A stretch of 64,000 bases of DNA from Shinella curvata (GCF_022899935.1 NZ_JALJCJ010000002.1:372001-436000), one strand, 5' to 3'. Shown: positions 1-9,691, counted from the stretch's first letter. Notes: a model not told the origin generated them from the sequence alone. Translations and numbers: made by a program.

Positions 1-437
1 AGACGCAGGGCTCTGCCGTGATTCAGGGCGCCTGCCCGCAGGTCTATCTGCGCGACGGTACGTCCGTGCTGCGCCGCTACGCCAAGGGCGCCAAGGATGA
101 TCCATCGAAGTTGCTCTACCAGGTGACGCTTGCCGAAACGACGCGCCGCTGCGTGGTCAACGAAAGCCAGCTCGTTATGACGGTCATGGTCCAGGGCCGT
201 ATCGTCGTCGGCCCGGCCGGAAGCGCCGGCACCTCGGTCAATGTCCCAATCCGCGTGGCCGCCGCCGATGGCGACAACACGCTCTTCACGGATCTCGTGC
301 AGTTCCCGGTCAACATTCCGGCCGAAGGCACGGCGCAGTTCGTCTTCACGAAGGACAACGTCACCATTCCCGGCGGCTCGGGCGGTTTCGTGCGCGCCTT
401 CGTCGGCTTCGACGAAGGCCCGTACAACACGAAGTAA
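1..437 (+). CDS. C-terminal part of an exported/periplasmic protein of unknown function (5' truncated)
   Basis: The reading frame is open from base 3 to a TAA at 435-437, so the true start lies upstream of the window; the GTG at 18 is only the first in-frame start codon visible. The visible part (about 144 residues) begins near a CPQVYLRDG segment and is rich in short beta-strand-like stretches with two cysteines, compatible with a cell-envelope protein. No enzymatic motif is seen. From memory, similar small lipoproteins occur in rhizobia, but no named family can be assigned. A strong terminator follows 20 bp after the stop, so this is the last gene of its transcript. Confidence 0.6.
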   Translation, partial: TQGSAVIQGACPQVYLRDGTSVLRRYAKGAKDDPSKLLYQVTLAETTRRCVVNESQLVMTVMVQGRIVVGPAGSAGTSVNVPIRVAAADGDNTLFTDLVQFPVNIPAEGTAQFVFTKDNVTIPGGSGGFVRAFVGFDEGPYNTK

Positions 438-456
438 CGGTCTCAACGCCATCCAG

Positions 457-493
457 CAAAACGGCCGCGGAAGCATCTTCCGCGGCCGTTTTG
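457..493 (+). terminator. Rho-independent terminator
   Basis: A perfect 14-bp stem (460-473 with 477-490) with a three-base CAT loop, extended by A-T pairs and followed by TTTTGTTTT. It lies between the end of the truncated first gene and the 3' end of the convergent HAD gene, and the A-rich left flank means it could work in both directions. Confidence 0.85.
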
Positions 494-513
494 TTTTCAG
501 GTCTGAAAATAGA

Positions 514-1203
514 TCAGATCGCTTCCTGCCATTCGGCAAGTGCCGCGATCACTTCGGGCAGGTCGGTCATGCGCGAGATCACGGTCTCGGCGCCGGCTTC
601 CGTCAGACGGTCGGCATGCGAGGGATAGGTGTGCGAGGCGCCGGTGAAGCCGACGACGCGCATGCCGGCGGCGCGCGCACCGGCAATGCCATGCACCGAA
701 TCCTCTATGACCAGGGTGCGGGCCGGATTGGCGCCGAACTGCTTTGCGCCATGCAGGAAGATGTCCGGCTTCGGCTTGACGCGATCCGGACCGAGATCCT
801 TGGCGGAATAGACATGGGGGGCGAAGACCTGCTTGAGGCCGACCTTCGAGAGCATCATGTCGAGGCGGTGCGAGGCCGAATTCGAGCAGATGCAATAGGG
901 CTTGCGGATGCGCGACAGCATCGACTTGACGCCGTCGATGACCTTCACCTCGGCGGCAAGGCGCGCATCGAGCAGCTTTTCAGACTTGTCGAGCAGCGAG
1001 GCCGAGAGCGGAATGGAGGCTTCCCGCTCGATCGTCAGCAGGATGTTCTGCCAGGTCATGCCGGCGAAGCGCTCGCCCATTTCCTCGACGCCGATCGGAT
1101 AGCCGGCCTCCGTCAGAAGCCGGGACTCGACCTCCGCCGCGATGATTTCCGAATCGACCAGAACACCGTCGCAGTCGAAAATGATGAGGTCGAAACCGTC
1201 CAT
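514..1203 (-). CDS. HAD-superfamily phosphatase (phosphoglycolate phosphatase / beta-phosphoglucomutase-like)
   Basis: This 229-residue soluble protein carries the four HAD motifs in order: the nucleophile motif DCDGVLVDSE near residue 10, the serine motif CSNSASH near 108, the lysine in KPKPDIF near 143, and the acidic motif EDSVHG near 167. The helical insert between motifs I and II is of the C1-cap type used by phosphoglycolate phosphatases and sugar-phosphate mutases/phosphatases. The ATG at 1203 is preceded by AAGGAAAG. It is likely a cytoplasmic Mg-dependent phosphatase for a small phosphorylated sugar or acid; the substrate cannot be read from the sequence. It is monocistronic and faces away from the RTX gene at 1441. 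Confidence 0.85.
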   Translation of the reverse strand: MDGFDLIIFDCDGVLVDSEIIAAEVESRLLTEAGYPIGVEEMGERFAGMTWQNILLTIEREASIPLSASLLDKSEKLLDARLAAEVKVIDGVKSMLSRIRKPYCICSNSASHRLDMMLSKVGLKQVFAPHVYSAKDLGPDRVKPKPDIFLHGAKQFGANPARTLVIEDSVHGIAGARAAGMRVVGFTGASHTYPSHADRLTEAGAETVISRMTDLPEVIAALAEWQEAI

Positions 1204-1440
1204 GTCGTCGTCTTTCCTTTGGGAGCACCGATACGCCCGGCAAGCGTGGCTTCCCTACACCAAAGGGCCGAAGGCGACAATTGCCAGATTGGCAGGACTG
1301 TCGTGCTGCGACCCTGTGTTGAGGTTTTGCGAGGGTGAGTTGTGTTTTGCCGCTGCGCGCTGTTACCCTGGGAACAAGAATGTCGTGGGCGCGCCCTATA
1401 GTGCAGCCATTGACAGCACCAGTTCTACCAGGAGATCGAA

Positions 1441-2904
1441 ATGGCAAGAGATCCGAATGGCAAGATCAAAGGCACCAGCGGCAATGACGTCCTGTGGGGC
1501 ACTGCACGTGTTCTAAGCGACGGCACCTATGACAATTTCGTCGATTCCGATAGCGCAAGCGTCAATGGCGCCATCCGCGGCTACGGCGGCAACGACACCA
1601 TCTTCGGGGATATCTACCAGAATCCCAAGGAAAACACGGAAGGTGACGTTGCCTATGGCGGTGACGGCGACGACCGTATCTTCGGCGATACAGGCACGGA
1701 CGAGCCGAATTGGCAATACAACAGCCGCGGTGGTTCCGATACGCTCTATGGCGATGCCGGCAACGACAAGATCTACGGTCAGGGCGGCAACGACTATCTC
1801 CATGGCGGTGCCGGCAACGACCTGCTGGTCGGCGGCCTCAGCGGCGATACGCTCTATGGCGGTGACGGCGACGATGTTCTCTGGGCCGATATCGAGGGCG
1901 TCACCTATGCCGCGCAATCGCTGAACCGCCTTTACGGCGGCACGGGCCACGATACTCTCCGCGGTGGGGCCGGCAGCGACGATCTTTACGGCGAGGCCGG
2001 CAACGACAAGCTCTATGGCGGCGCGGGAGACGACGACATGGAGGGCGGCGACGGTGCCGATATTCTCTATGGCGGCGCCGGCAATGACGTCATGAATGGA
2101 GCCGATCTCTACGGAAAGGCCGACGGCGTCGACCGCCTCTACGGCGAAGCCGGCAATGACGACATGAAGGGCGGTGCCGGTAACGATTATCTTTCGGGCG
2201 GCTCTGGCGACGACTACTTGGATGGCGGTGTCGGCAACGACTATGTCGATGGCGGCACGGGCGCCGACACTTTCGTCTGCGGCGCCGGTAACGACACCTA
2301 TGTCATCGACAATGCCAAGGATACGCTCCGCTTCGACTACTATGATACCGGGACGGACACCATCAGGTCCTCTATCAGCTGGAGCCTCGGCAACTATCAG
2401 GAAAACCTCACCCTGACCGGCACGGCCGCCATCTCCGGCACCGGCAATGACGCACGCAACATCATGCGTGGCAATGACGGGGCGAATACCCTGAACGGCA
2501 AGGGCGGAAACGACTTGATTTCCGCCGGAGCGGGCCTGGACAAGGTCTATGGTGGAATGGGCGCCGATGATCTCTATGGCGGCTCCGGCAAGGATATCTT
2601 CGTCTTCAAGTCGATCAAGGAATCGACTGTTGCCGCAAGCGGCCAGGATACGATCTACGATTTTGTCCGCGGTGATCGTATCGACCTGTCGGCCATCGAT
2701 GCCAACACCACGGTCACCAACAACCAGGCCTTTACCTTCATTGCCAACGAAGGCGGCTTTACCGGCAAGGCGGGGCAGCTGATATACGACAGGCAGGCAT
2801 CAGATACCTACATTTACGGCGATGTGAACGGCGACAAGACGGCCGACTTCAAGATCCACCTCGATGACGCCGTGACACTGCTGAAGGGCGATTTCATCCT
2901 GTAG
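1441..2904 (+). CDS. RTX (hemolysin-type calcium-binding repeat) secreted protein
   Basis: A 487-residue acidic protein made almost entirely of GGxGxDxLxG nonapeptide repeats: one long block over about residues 40-290, then a GTDTIRSS / LTLTG spacer, a second short block around 340-390, and a C-terminal tail ending in DFIL. Such repeats fold as calcium beta-rolls outside the cell, and the uncleaved tail with a hydrophobic end is the usual signal for type I ABC export. There is no Sec signal peptide and no recognisable catalytic domain, so it may be a surface or matrix adhesin rather than an enzyme. The ATG at 1441 has AGGAGA 9 bases upstream. A type I exporter lies at 24698-27762; linkage to it is inference. 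Confidence 0.9.
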   Translation: MARDPNGKIKGTSGNDVLWGTARVLSDGTYDNFVDSDSASVNGAIRGYGGNDTIFGDIYQNPKENTEGDVAYGGDGDDRIFGDTGTDEPNWQYNSRGGSDTLYGDAGNDKIYGQGGNDYLHGGAGNDLLVGGLSGDTLYGGDGDDVLWADIEGVTYAAQSLNRLYGGTGHDTLRGGAGSDDLYGEAGNDKLYGGAGDDDMEGGDGADILYGGAGNDVMNGADLYGKADGVDRLYGEAGNDDMKGGAGNDYLSGGSGDDYLDGGVGNDYVDGGTGADTFVCGAGNDTYVIDNAKDTLRFDYYDTGTDTIRSSISWSLGNYQENLTLTGTAAISGTGNDARNIMRGNDGANTLNGKGGNDLISAGAGLDKVYGGMGADDLYGGSGKDIFVFKSIKESTVAASGQDTIYDFVRGDRIDLSAIDANTTVTNNQAFTFIANEGGFTGKAGQLIYDRQASDTYIYGDVNGDKTADFKIHLDDAVTLLKGDFIL

Positions 2905-2932
2905 CCGGTATCGCGTCGCAGGAGGCTTTGAG

Positions 2933-2955
2933 GGGCGGCTTACGGGCCGCCCTTT
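2933..2955. terminator. Hairpin terminator between convergent genes
   Basis: A GGGCGGC / GCCGCCC stem (2933-2939 with 2946-2952) followed by TTT lies between the stop of the RTX gene and the stop of the convergent ArsR gene. It could serve both. Confidence 0.6.
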
Positions 2956-2959
2956 GCAT

Positions 2960-3637
2960 TTACGGAAACAGCGCCGTGAATTGCCGTTCGCCTTCGGGCG
3001 TGAAGCGGATGGCACGGCTGTCCTTCTCGCGTCTGGCCCAGCCGTCGGCGATGAAGCGGCCAAGCAGCGCCTCGCCGAGCGAACCGGCAAGATGCGAGCG
3101 CCGTTCGCTCCAGTCGAGACAGGTGCGGCAGACCGGACGGCGCTGGGCTTTCAGCGATGACACGTCGATGCCGAGAGCCGCGATGCGGGCCTCGCCGCTC
3201 AGTGTCAGGTCCGCCTCGTCACCGTCGAGCATGACATCACCGTCTGCCACCAGCCGATCCAGCATGCGCACGCCAAAATCGCCGGCGAGATGGTTGTAGC
3301 AGACCCTCGCCTTGCGCAGCGCCGGATCCTTCGGGCCGGGGCGGGTGCGCATGAGGCCGCGATTAGCGGCAAAGCCCATGATGTTTTCGAGAAGCAGGCC
3401 CACCTCGTCGTCGGATAGAGCGAAATAGCGGTGCCGCCCCTGCTTGCGCTGGGCGACGAGGCCACCGGTCTCGAGCTTCGACAGATGGGAACTGGCCGTC
3501 TGCAGCGTGATGCCGGCCGCGCCCGCAAGCTCGGTCGCCGTCAGCGCCTGGCCGCCCATCAGGGCGGTCAGCATGTTGGCGCGGGCGGGATCGCCGATCA
3601 GCGCGCCGATCTGAGAAATGTCAGGTCCTTCCTTCAT
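2960..3637 (-). CDS. ArsR-family winged-helix transcriptional regulator
   Basis: The N-terminal 90 residues are a classic ArsR winged helix-turn-helix: IGDPARANMLTALM, then ELAGAAGITLQTASSHLSKLE (recognition helix) and the wing RKQGRHRYFAL. The long C-terminal part (about residues 110-225) includes several cysteines (VCYNHLAG, CRTCLDW) and is of the type seen in ArsR regulators that control small oxidoreductase or monooxygenase genes. I prefer the start at 3637 (MKEGPD...) over an upstream ATG at 3667, because homologues usually begin just before the PDIS segment and an inverted repeat lies just upstream. It is divergent from the NIPSNAP/ABM pair, which it probably represses; the effector is unknown. 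Confidence 0.85.
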   Translation of the reverse strand: MKEGPDISQIGALIGDPARANMLTALMGGQALTATELAGAAGITLQTASSHLSKLETGGLVAQRKQGRHRYFALSDDEVGLLLENIMGFAANRGLMRTRPGPKDPALRKARVCYNHLAGDFGVRMLDRLVADGDVMLDGDEADLTLSGEARIAALGIDVSSLKAQRRPVCRTCLDWSERRSHLAGSLGEALLGRFIADGWARREKDSRAIRFTPEGERQFTALFP

Positions 3638-3638
3638 A

Positions 3639-3656
3639 CTTCGATCATAGTCGAAG
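3639..3656. promoter_or_regulatory. Probable ArsR operator (inverted repeat)
   Basis: CTTCGA-N6-TCGAAG is a perfect inverted repeat in the short divergent region between the regulator and the NIPSNAP gene. It touches the regulator's own start, which fits autorepression. The assignment is positional inference. Confidence 0.5.
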
Positions 3657-3711
3657 CATTCGCGCATGGCAATGTGGGAGAAGGGGGCATCGCGAAAACA
3701 AGGAGACGACG

Positions 3712-4041
3712 ATGATCACCTGCTTCATCCGCTACGAAATCGACCCCTTCCGCAAGGATGCTTTCGCCACCTATGCGCAGACCTGGGGCCAGGCGATCCC
3801 GCGCTGCGGCGCCGATCTCATCGGCTATTTCGGCCCGCATGAGGGCTCGTCGACCACGGCCTACGGCGTCTACAATATCGAGAGCTTCGCCGCCTACGAG
3901 GCCTATCGCGCTCGGCTTGCTGCCGATCCGCTCGGGCGGGAGAACTACGATTTTGCCCGCAAGGAGCGTTTCATCCTGAAGGAAGACCGCATCTTCCTGA
4001 AGAACGTCTCGTTGCCGCATGCGCCGAGGATTGCGTCATGA
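3712..4041 (+). CDS. NIPSNAP-family protein
   Basis: A 109-residue ferredoxin-fold (dimeric alpha/beta barrel) protein. The start MITCFIRYEIDPFRKDAF, the GYFGPHEGSSTTAYGVYNI core and the KERFILKEDRIFL end match the NIPSNAP family. These proteins are small, cytoplasmic and functionally ill-defined; bacterial versions often accompany monooxygenase-like genes. The ATG at 3712 has AAGGAGA just upstream. Its stop overlaps the start of the next gene by four bases (ATGA), so the two are translationally coupled. A divergent ArsR gene is the likely regulator. Confidence 0.85.
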   Translation: MITCFIRYEIDPFRKDAFATYAQTWGQAIPRCGADLIGYFGPHEGSSTTAYGVYNIESFAAYEAYRARLAADPLGRENYDFARKERFILKEDRIFLKNVSLPHAPRIAS

Positions 4042-4385
4042 TCGCCGTCATCTTCGAAGTGGTGCCCGCACCCGGCCGCATGGATCTCTATCTCGACACC
4101 GCCCGCGACCTGCGCCCGCTGCTCGACGGCATCGATGGTTTCCTGTCCATCGAGCGCTTTCGCAGCCTCACCGACCCGACCCGTCTTCTCTCGCTCTCCT
4201 TCTGGCGCGACGAGACGGCGGTGAAGGCATGGCGCACGACCGAGGAACACCGCGCCGCCCAGTCCCTTGGCCGTGGCGGCGTATTCGACGCCTATCGGCT
4301 GCGCATCGCGAGCGTGGTGAGGGATTATGGGCTGAACGACCGGGATGAGGCGCCGGAGGACAGCCGAAGCTTTCATGCGGCGTAG
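4038..4385 (+). CDS. Antibiotic biosynthesis monooxygenase (ABM) domain protein
   Basis: A 115-residue single-domain protein: MIAVIFEVVPAPGRMDLYL, then the FLSIERFRS strand and LLSLSFWRDETAVKAWR, the conserved core of ABM (dimeric alpha/beta barrel) proteins. Members include quinol monooxygenases and heme-degrading enzymes, but most stand-alone rhizobial copies have no assigned reaction. It overlaps the NIPSNAP gene by ATGA and ends the operon; the downstream space holds a palindromic repeat, not a gene. A role with the NIPSNAP partner in detoxifying a small reactive molecule under ArsR control is inference. Confidence 0.85.
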   Translation: MIAVIFEVVPAPGRMDLYLDTARDLRPLLDGIDGFLSIERFRSLTDPTRLLSLSFWRDETAVKAWRTTEEHRAAQSLGRGGVFDAYRLRIASVVRDYGLNDRDEAPEDSRSFHAA

Positions 4386-4473
4386 CTATATCGAGCCGAC
4401 GTCACGTATCCTCCCCATTCCGGGAGAGCAAGGCGCACTCTCTGCTCCAAAGAATGTGCCGTCCCTCTCCTAC

Positions 4474-4558
4474 GTCATCCTCGGCCTTGAGCCGAGGATC
4501 CATACATCCCCACCGCATCGCTTGTGCGTGGATCCTCCGGGTCAAGCCCGAGGATGAC
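4474..4558. repeat. RIME-like palindromic intergenic repeat, copy A
   Basis: Two imperfect inverted arms of about 29 bases (4474-4502 and 4529-4558), each also a hairpin of the type ATCCTCGG...CCGAGGAT, are separated by a 26-base spacer. The reverse complement of the whole element closely matches copy D at 50835-50919, including the spacer. It fills the gap between the ABM gene and the convergent VWA gene. Confidence 0.8.
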
Positions 4559-4593
4559 TTTGGAGGGGAGGAGGCCTTCCGCCTTCTATCGCA

Positions 4594-6267
4594 CTACTGA
4601 ACCGTCACTTCCGAGCGCTCCCCGGCCTTGACGGTCGCCTTGCCCTCCTTCGGTGCCGTGTCGCCCTCATACTTCACGCGCACAACATAGTCGCCGGGTG
4701 GCAGGGTGTCCTGCCATTCGGTGCCGTAATTGTAGGACATGGATTTCTGGTTGCCCTGGATGTCCTTGGCGGCGCTGAGGATTTCGATGAAGCTGCCGCC
4801 CGGTGCCGAGATCGCCAGCACGCCGGCATTGAGGTTGACGACCACCTCCTTCATCTCGCCTGCCTTGAGGCTGATCGGAACCTCGCCGGTCGCCGAGCCG
4901 AGCTTGGCGGTGAGCACGAGGTCGCCGGTGGGAACGTCGAGTTTGGTGCCGGTGCCATAGCCATAGGTGACGCTCTTGCGCGTGCCGTCGATGGCTTTCT
5001 TCGCCTCGACAACCTCGAAGAATACGTTGCCGGAATCGACTTCCGGTCCGCCCTCGGCATAGACGGCCTTGTTGATCACGCTGCCGGAGCCGATGACGAG
5101 GTCGCGTTCGAGCGTTTCGCCGGCCTTGACCGAGAAGCTCTCCGAGACCTTGGAGGGGCCGATCGTGCCGTTGACCGTCACATCGCCGGCCGAGGCATAG
5201 AATTTCGCCTTGCCGTAATAGGTGGTGGAATAGCCGCCGAAAGCGATCTCGAGGGCGGCATTGCCATCGGCCTCCGTATCCTGCGGCGTGCGCTTCGGCG
5301 TGAGGATGACCAGGCCGGCGTCGAAATTGACGAAGGGTTTTGCGACCGCACCGTCCTTCGTCTCGAAGGGCACCTCCCGCTTGATCGCGCTTTGCAGCGT
5401 GGCCACGGCCACATATCTGCCCGGCGGGTAGTTGCCGGAATATTTGCCCTTGTACTGCGTTTCGACCGTGTCGCCGGCCGGCGCTCCATTGGCATCCGCC
5501 TTGTAGATCTGCCAGAAGACGTCGCTGTTATCGCCAAGCGAGGGGCCACCCTCGGAAAGCACGCTGTCGAACTCGGTGTTGAACTCGATAGCGGGCGCGG
5601 GTTCCGGTTCGGCGACCGCCACCTCTTCCTGCTTCGGCTTCGCCATCGGCGCTTCCGCCACCGTCTCGGTCAGTGCCGCGACGAGCTGGGTGGCGTCGGA
5701 GGCCTGGAAATATTTGCCGCCGGTGTTTTCGGCAAGGCAGGCCACCTGCTTGCCTTCCTCTTCCGTCAGGCCAAAGCCGACGACATGGGTGGTGAAATCG
5801 ACGCCCTTCTTCTCCAGTGCGGAGGCGAGTGCGCAAGGATCGGCCTCGCAGGTCTCCAGCCCATCCGTCACCAGCACGACGGTCGCCTTTTCCTCGGTAT
5901 ATTTGAGGATATCGGCCGCCTGCTCGACGGACTGGCTGAGCGGCGTCTTGCCCTTCGGGCTGAGCCCGTTGACGAAGGCGGTGATCGCGTTCTCCGTGCC
6001 CGCACCCGGCGGCACGGCAAGCTCGATGTCGCTGCACGAGCCCTTTTCCCGGTGGCCGTAGACCATCAGGCCAAGCTCGGTTCCCACGGGTACCGATTTC
6101 AGCACCGTGCCGAGCGTCTCGCGGGCGATGTCGATCTTCGAGCGCCCGTCGATCTGGCCCCACATGGAGCCGGAGGCGTCGAGCACGATCATCGTCTTGT
6201 CGGCGGCAATGGTCTCAGTGGCGGCAAGAAGCCCCGCCAGAAGCAGGAAGGCGGCTTTCAGTCGCAA
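4594..6267 (-). CDS. Secreted von Willebrand factor type A (VWA) domain protein
   Basis: A 557-residue exported protein with a Sec signal peptide over residues 1-22 (charged start, AAFLLLAGLLAA core, cleavage near IAA-D). A VWA domain follows with a complete metal-ion adhesion site: DASGS at 30-34, the threonine in GKTPLSQS near 108 and the aspartate in VLVTDGLET near 134. After a proline/glutamate-rich linker (about 205-225) come three or more repeated beta-sandwich-like modules of some 90 residues, several with a conserved YGYGT or YNYGTEW segment. It resembles Ca-activated channel-like/YfbK-type VWA proteins. It is probably a periplasmic or surface ligand-binding protein; no partner gene is adjacent. 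Confidence 0.85.
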   Translation of the reverse strand: MRLKAAFLLLAGLLAATETIAADKTMIVLDASGSMWGQIDGRSKIDIARETLGTVLKSVPVGTELGLMVYGHREKGSCSDIELAVPPGAGTENAITAFVNGLSPKGKTPLSQSVEQAADILKYTEEKATVVLVTDGLETCEADPCALASALEKKGVDFTTHVVGFGLTEEEGKQVACLAENTGGKYFQASDATQLVAALTETVAEAPMAKPKQEEVAVAEPEPAPAIEFNTEFDSVLSEGGPSLGDNSDVFWQIYKADANGAPAGDTVETQYKGKYSGNYPPGRYVAVATLQSAIKREVPFETKDGAVAKPFVNFDAGLVILTPKRTPQDTEADGNAALEIAFGGYSTTYYGKAKFYASAGDVTVNGTIGPSKVSESFSVKAGETLERDLVIGSGSVINKAVYAEGGPEVDSGNVFFEVVEAKKAIDGTRKSVTYGYGTGTKLDVPTGDLVLTAKLGSATGEVPISLKAGEMKEVVVNLNAGVLAISAPGGSFIEILSAAKDIQGNQKSMSYNYGTEWQDTLPPGDYVVRVKYEGDTAPKEGKATVKAGERSEVTVQ

Positions 6268-6437
6268 GGCAAATCCTCCTCGTTTTCACCGCAAAACCCG
6301 GCCGTCCGCGCCGGCAGGCTCAGCTCTCTCCCTTCGGAAACGTGCGGGCAGCGGAGGATATTCGCAACGGCTTGAATTCATCCGGAAAGTGCCGCGACGA
6401 AACGGTTTTCGCTTTTTCTCCAAAGCCTTCAGCCTTT

Positions 6438-7637
<1,200 letters not shown>

Positions 7638-7779
7638 GCTGCCCAACCCGAATTATACGTTTCTCCAGCTGCGGCCTCCGGTGTTCCCTGCATCGGGGGC
7701 TGTGGCTGTTTTGAGGGGGCGGACGGCTCTATCTTTTCGACAGGATTCCCAAACTTCCACGCCGCCGATTCAGGTGATG

Positions 7780-7957
7780 TTAACCATCAGCGGCTTACTG
7801 TGATCCAGCAAATACATCAGGCCAAGCAACGGAAATCGTTGTGAAAAGCTAGGGCCGATCAACCGGCCCGGCAGGCAGGATATCGCTTTTCCGGTTTTTG
7901 TACCTTCAGTCCCGGAAATGCGAAAACGCCCGGAGCTCACAAGGCTCCGGGCGTTTC
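7780..7957 (+). ncRNA. Candidate structured small RNA downstream of ccrM
   Basis: Stems in order: CAACG/CGTTG (7827-7841), GGGCCG/CGGCCC (7852-7857 with 7864-7869), an 11-bp stem with one mismatch (7884-7894 with 7912-7922), and a perfect 13-bp GC-rich stem (7924-7936 with 7944-7956) followed by a T-containing stretch. A CtrA-like TTAACCAT lies at 7780. The last stem may simply terminate the convergent HAD gene, so transcription as a separate RNA is inference. The 5' end is not defined. Confidence 0.35.
7924..7957. terminator. Bidirectional terminator
   Basis: Perfect 13-bp stem AAACGCCCGGAGC / GCTCCGGGCGTTT with a seven-base loop. On the minus strand it is followed by TTTTCG, right for the HAD gene ending at 7983; on the plus strand by TTTCGGTTTT. 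Confidence 0.8.
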
Positions 7958-7982
7958 GGTTTTGGGCTCGTTGCGGCTCTGC

Positions 7983-8600
7983 TTAGAGCGCGATGCCATG
8001 GGCGGCGAGATCGCTCTTCAGCTTTTCCGGATCGGTGAACAGCACGGCATTCCAGCCGGCCAGCCGCGCACCCTCGACATTGGCCGGCGCGTCGTCGATG
8101 AACAGCGTGTGGGCGGGCGAGAGGCCGAAATCGCGACTATGCTTCTCATAGATCGCGCGGTCCGGCTTGATCAGGCCGATCTCGCCCGAAACGGTCACAC
8201 CGCGCGGCATGTCGAGGAAGGGAAACAGCTTGCGCGCTTCCTTAAACGTGTCGGCCGCGAAATTCGTCAGCATGGTCACGTCGCGGCCCTCCTGGATAAG
8301 CGCCTCCATGATCGCGACGCTCTCGACATAGGCGTGCGAGACCATTTCATGCCAGTGTTTGCGGAATGCGCGGATGTGCTCGACCCGGTCGGGATGCGCC
8401 TCGATCAAAAGTGCCTCGGCATCCTCCCACTTGCGGCCGCGATCCTGCTCCAGGTTCCAGTCGTGTGTGCAGACATTGGTGAAGAACCAGTTGCGTTCCG
8501 CATCGTCGGGAATGAGGCGGGTGAACGGGATATGCGGATCGTAATGGATCAGCACCTTGCCGATGTCGAAAACGATGTGGCGGATTTCGATGCTGGTCAT
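7983..8600 (-). CDS. HAD-family hydrolase (YihX-like)
   Basis: A 205-residue protein when started at the ATG at 8600, which has GAGGAACGC immediately upstream and overlaps the mutY stop by four bases (ATGA). HAD motifs: VFDIGKVLIHYD at the N-terminus (DxG variant as in YihX-type proteins), MLTNFAAD near 95, the lysine in IGLIKPDRAIYEKH, and FIDDAPANVEGA near 165. YihX-type enzymes dephosphorylate sugar phosphates such as glucose-1-phosphate, but the substrate here is unknown. Coupling to mutY suggests co-expression; I know of no functional link. Confidence 0.85.
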   Translation of the reverse strand: MTSIEIRHIVFDIGKVLIHYDPHIPFTRLIPDDAERNWFFTNVCTHDWNLEQDRGRKWEDAEALLIEAHPDRVEHIRAFRKHWHEMVSHAYVESVAIMEALIQEGRDVTMLTNFAADTFKEARKLFPFLDMPRGVTVSGEIGLIKPDRAIYEKHSRDFGLSPAHTLFIDDAPANVEGARLAGWNAVLFTDPEKLKSDLAAHGIAL

Positions 8601-9691
8601 GCGTTCCTCGTTTTGTCGAATGCGTCGGGTATGGCCTGTTTTATTGCCTTCTTCATGACGGTCGGCAGCGCCTCGCCGTCGAGCGTCGCCTTCGGTTGCC
8701 ACCATCCGCCGTCCTTTGCCGTGCCGCGCGGCACGCGCGAGCGATAGACGGTGAGGCGCAGCTCGAAATGCGTGAAGACATGGGTGACGGTGCCGGTGGG
8801 GTGCCAGTCGGCGGGGAAGGGGGCGGCGGTGGTCGCGGTGTCGCCGTCGATGCGCGCCGTCCAGGCGCTGCCGGGCACTTCCGTCATGCCGCCGAGCAGG
8901 CCGCTCTCGATGCGCTTGCGCAGAAACACCGCACCGTCCTCATCCTCAGCCACGAAGGCAGCCCCCAGGCGCACCGGCTTCTCCTTCTTCGCCGCCTTGC
9001 GCGGAAAAAGTTCGGGATCGTCGCGGCCGAGCACGCGACAGTCCGCATTGAGCGGACAGAGCGCACAGGCGGGCCGGCGCGGCGTGCAGATCGTGGCGCC
9101 GAGATCCATCATCGCCTGGGCGAAATCGCCCGGCCGGTCCTCCGGTGTCATCGCGGCGACAAGTGCCCGCATTTCCGGCTTTGCCGCGGGAAGCGGCGTC
9201 TCGATGGCATGAAGGCGCGAGATGACGCGCTCGACATTGCCGTCGAGCACCGCGCTTTTACGGTTGAAGGCGATGGCGGCAATGGCGGCGGCGGTATAGT
9301 CGCCGATGCCGGGCAGGGCCTTCAGCCCATCCTCCGTATCGGGAAACACCCCGCCATGCTCGAAGGCGACCGCCTCGGCGCATTTCTTGAGATTGCGCGC
9401 GCGGGCATAATAGCCGAGCCCCGCCCAGGACTTCATCACATCCTCGTTGTCGGCCTTGGCAAGATCCGCAACCGTTGGCCAGCGCGCGGTGAAGAGCGCG
9501 AAATAGGATTTTACCGCCTGCACCGTCGTCTGCTGCAGCATGACCTCCGACAGCCAGATGCGATAGGGATCGGGTTTGACCCCGGCCGCTGCCATCGGCG
9601 GGCTCACGCGCCAGGGCAGGTCGCGGTGGTGCTTGTCGTACCAGGCGAGGATAAGGTCGGCGGGCGCCATGGTCCGGTAAGCTTGGGTCAT
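8597..9691 (-). CDS. mutY: A/G-specific adenine DNA glycosylase MutY
   Basis: A 364-residue base-excision repair enzyme that removes adenine mispaired with 8-oxoguanine. The helix-hairpin-helix (LKALPGIGDYTAAAIAAIAF) is followed by VLDGNVERVISR carrying the catalytic aspartate, and by the 4Fe-4S ligands in the C-x6-C-x2-C-x5-C spacing (CTPRRPACALCPLNADC). The C-terminal third is the MutT-like domain that recognises 8-oxoG. The start at 9691 gives a normal family length; an internal ATG seven codons in is an alternative. It is divergent from the DUF721 gene and transcribed together with the HAD gene downstream. Confidence 0.95.
   Translation of the reverse strand: MTQAYRTMAPADLILAWYDKHHRDLPWRVSPPMAAAGVKPDPYRIWLSEVMLQQTTVQAVKSYFALFTARWPTVADLAKADNEDVMKSWAGLGYYARARNLKKCAEAVAFEHGGVFPDTEDGLKALPGIGDYTAAAIAAIAFNRKSAVLDGNVERVISRLHAIETPLPAAKPEMRALVAAMTPEDRPGDFAQAMMDLGATICTPRRPACALCPLNADCRVLGRDDPELFPRKAAKKEKPVRLGAAFVAEDEDGAVFLRKRIESGLLGGMTEVPGSAWTARIDGDTATTAAPFPADWHPTGTVTHVFTHFELRLTVYRSRVPRGTAKDGGWWQPKATLDGEALPTVMKKAIKQAIPDAFDKTRNA

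Larger units (their letters stand above)
7638..7982. other. 345-bp intergenic region with stacked hairpins and no convincing ORF
   Basis: No ORF with a credible start is seen between ccrM and the convergent HAD gene. The right half holds four successive stems (7827-7841, 7852-7869, 7884-7922, 7924-7956) and a perfect TTAACCAT at 7780-7787. The left half (about 7650-7770) shows nothing I can name. Confidence 0.6.

Noticed and set aside
9-20. GTG at 18 as the true start of the first gene
   Set aside because: The frame is open to the window edge and the visible part lacks an N-terminal signal, so the gene is truncated.
1410-1415. TTGACA before the first RTX gene as a -35 box
   Set aside because: It is only about 26 bases from the start codon, so the -10 would fall on the ribosome site.
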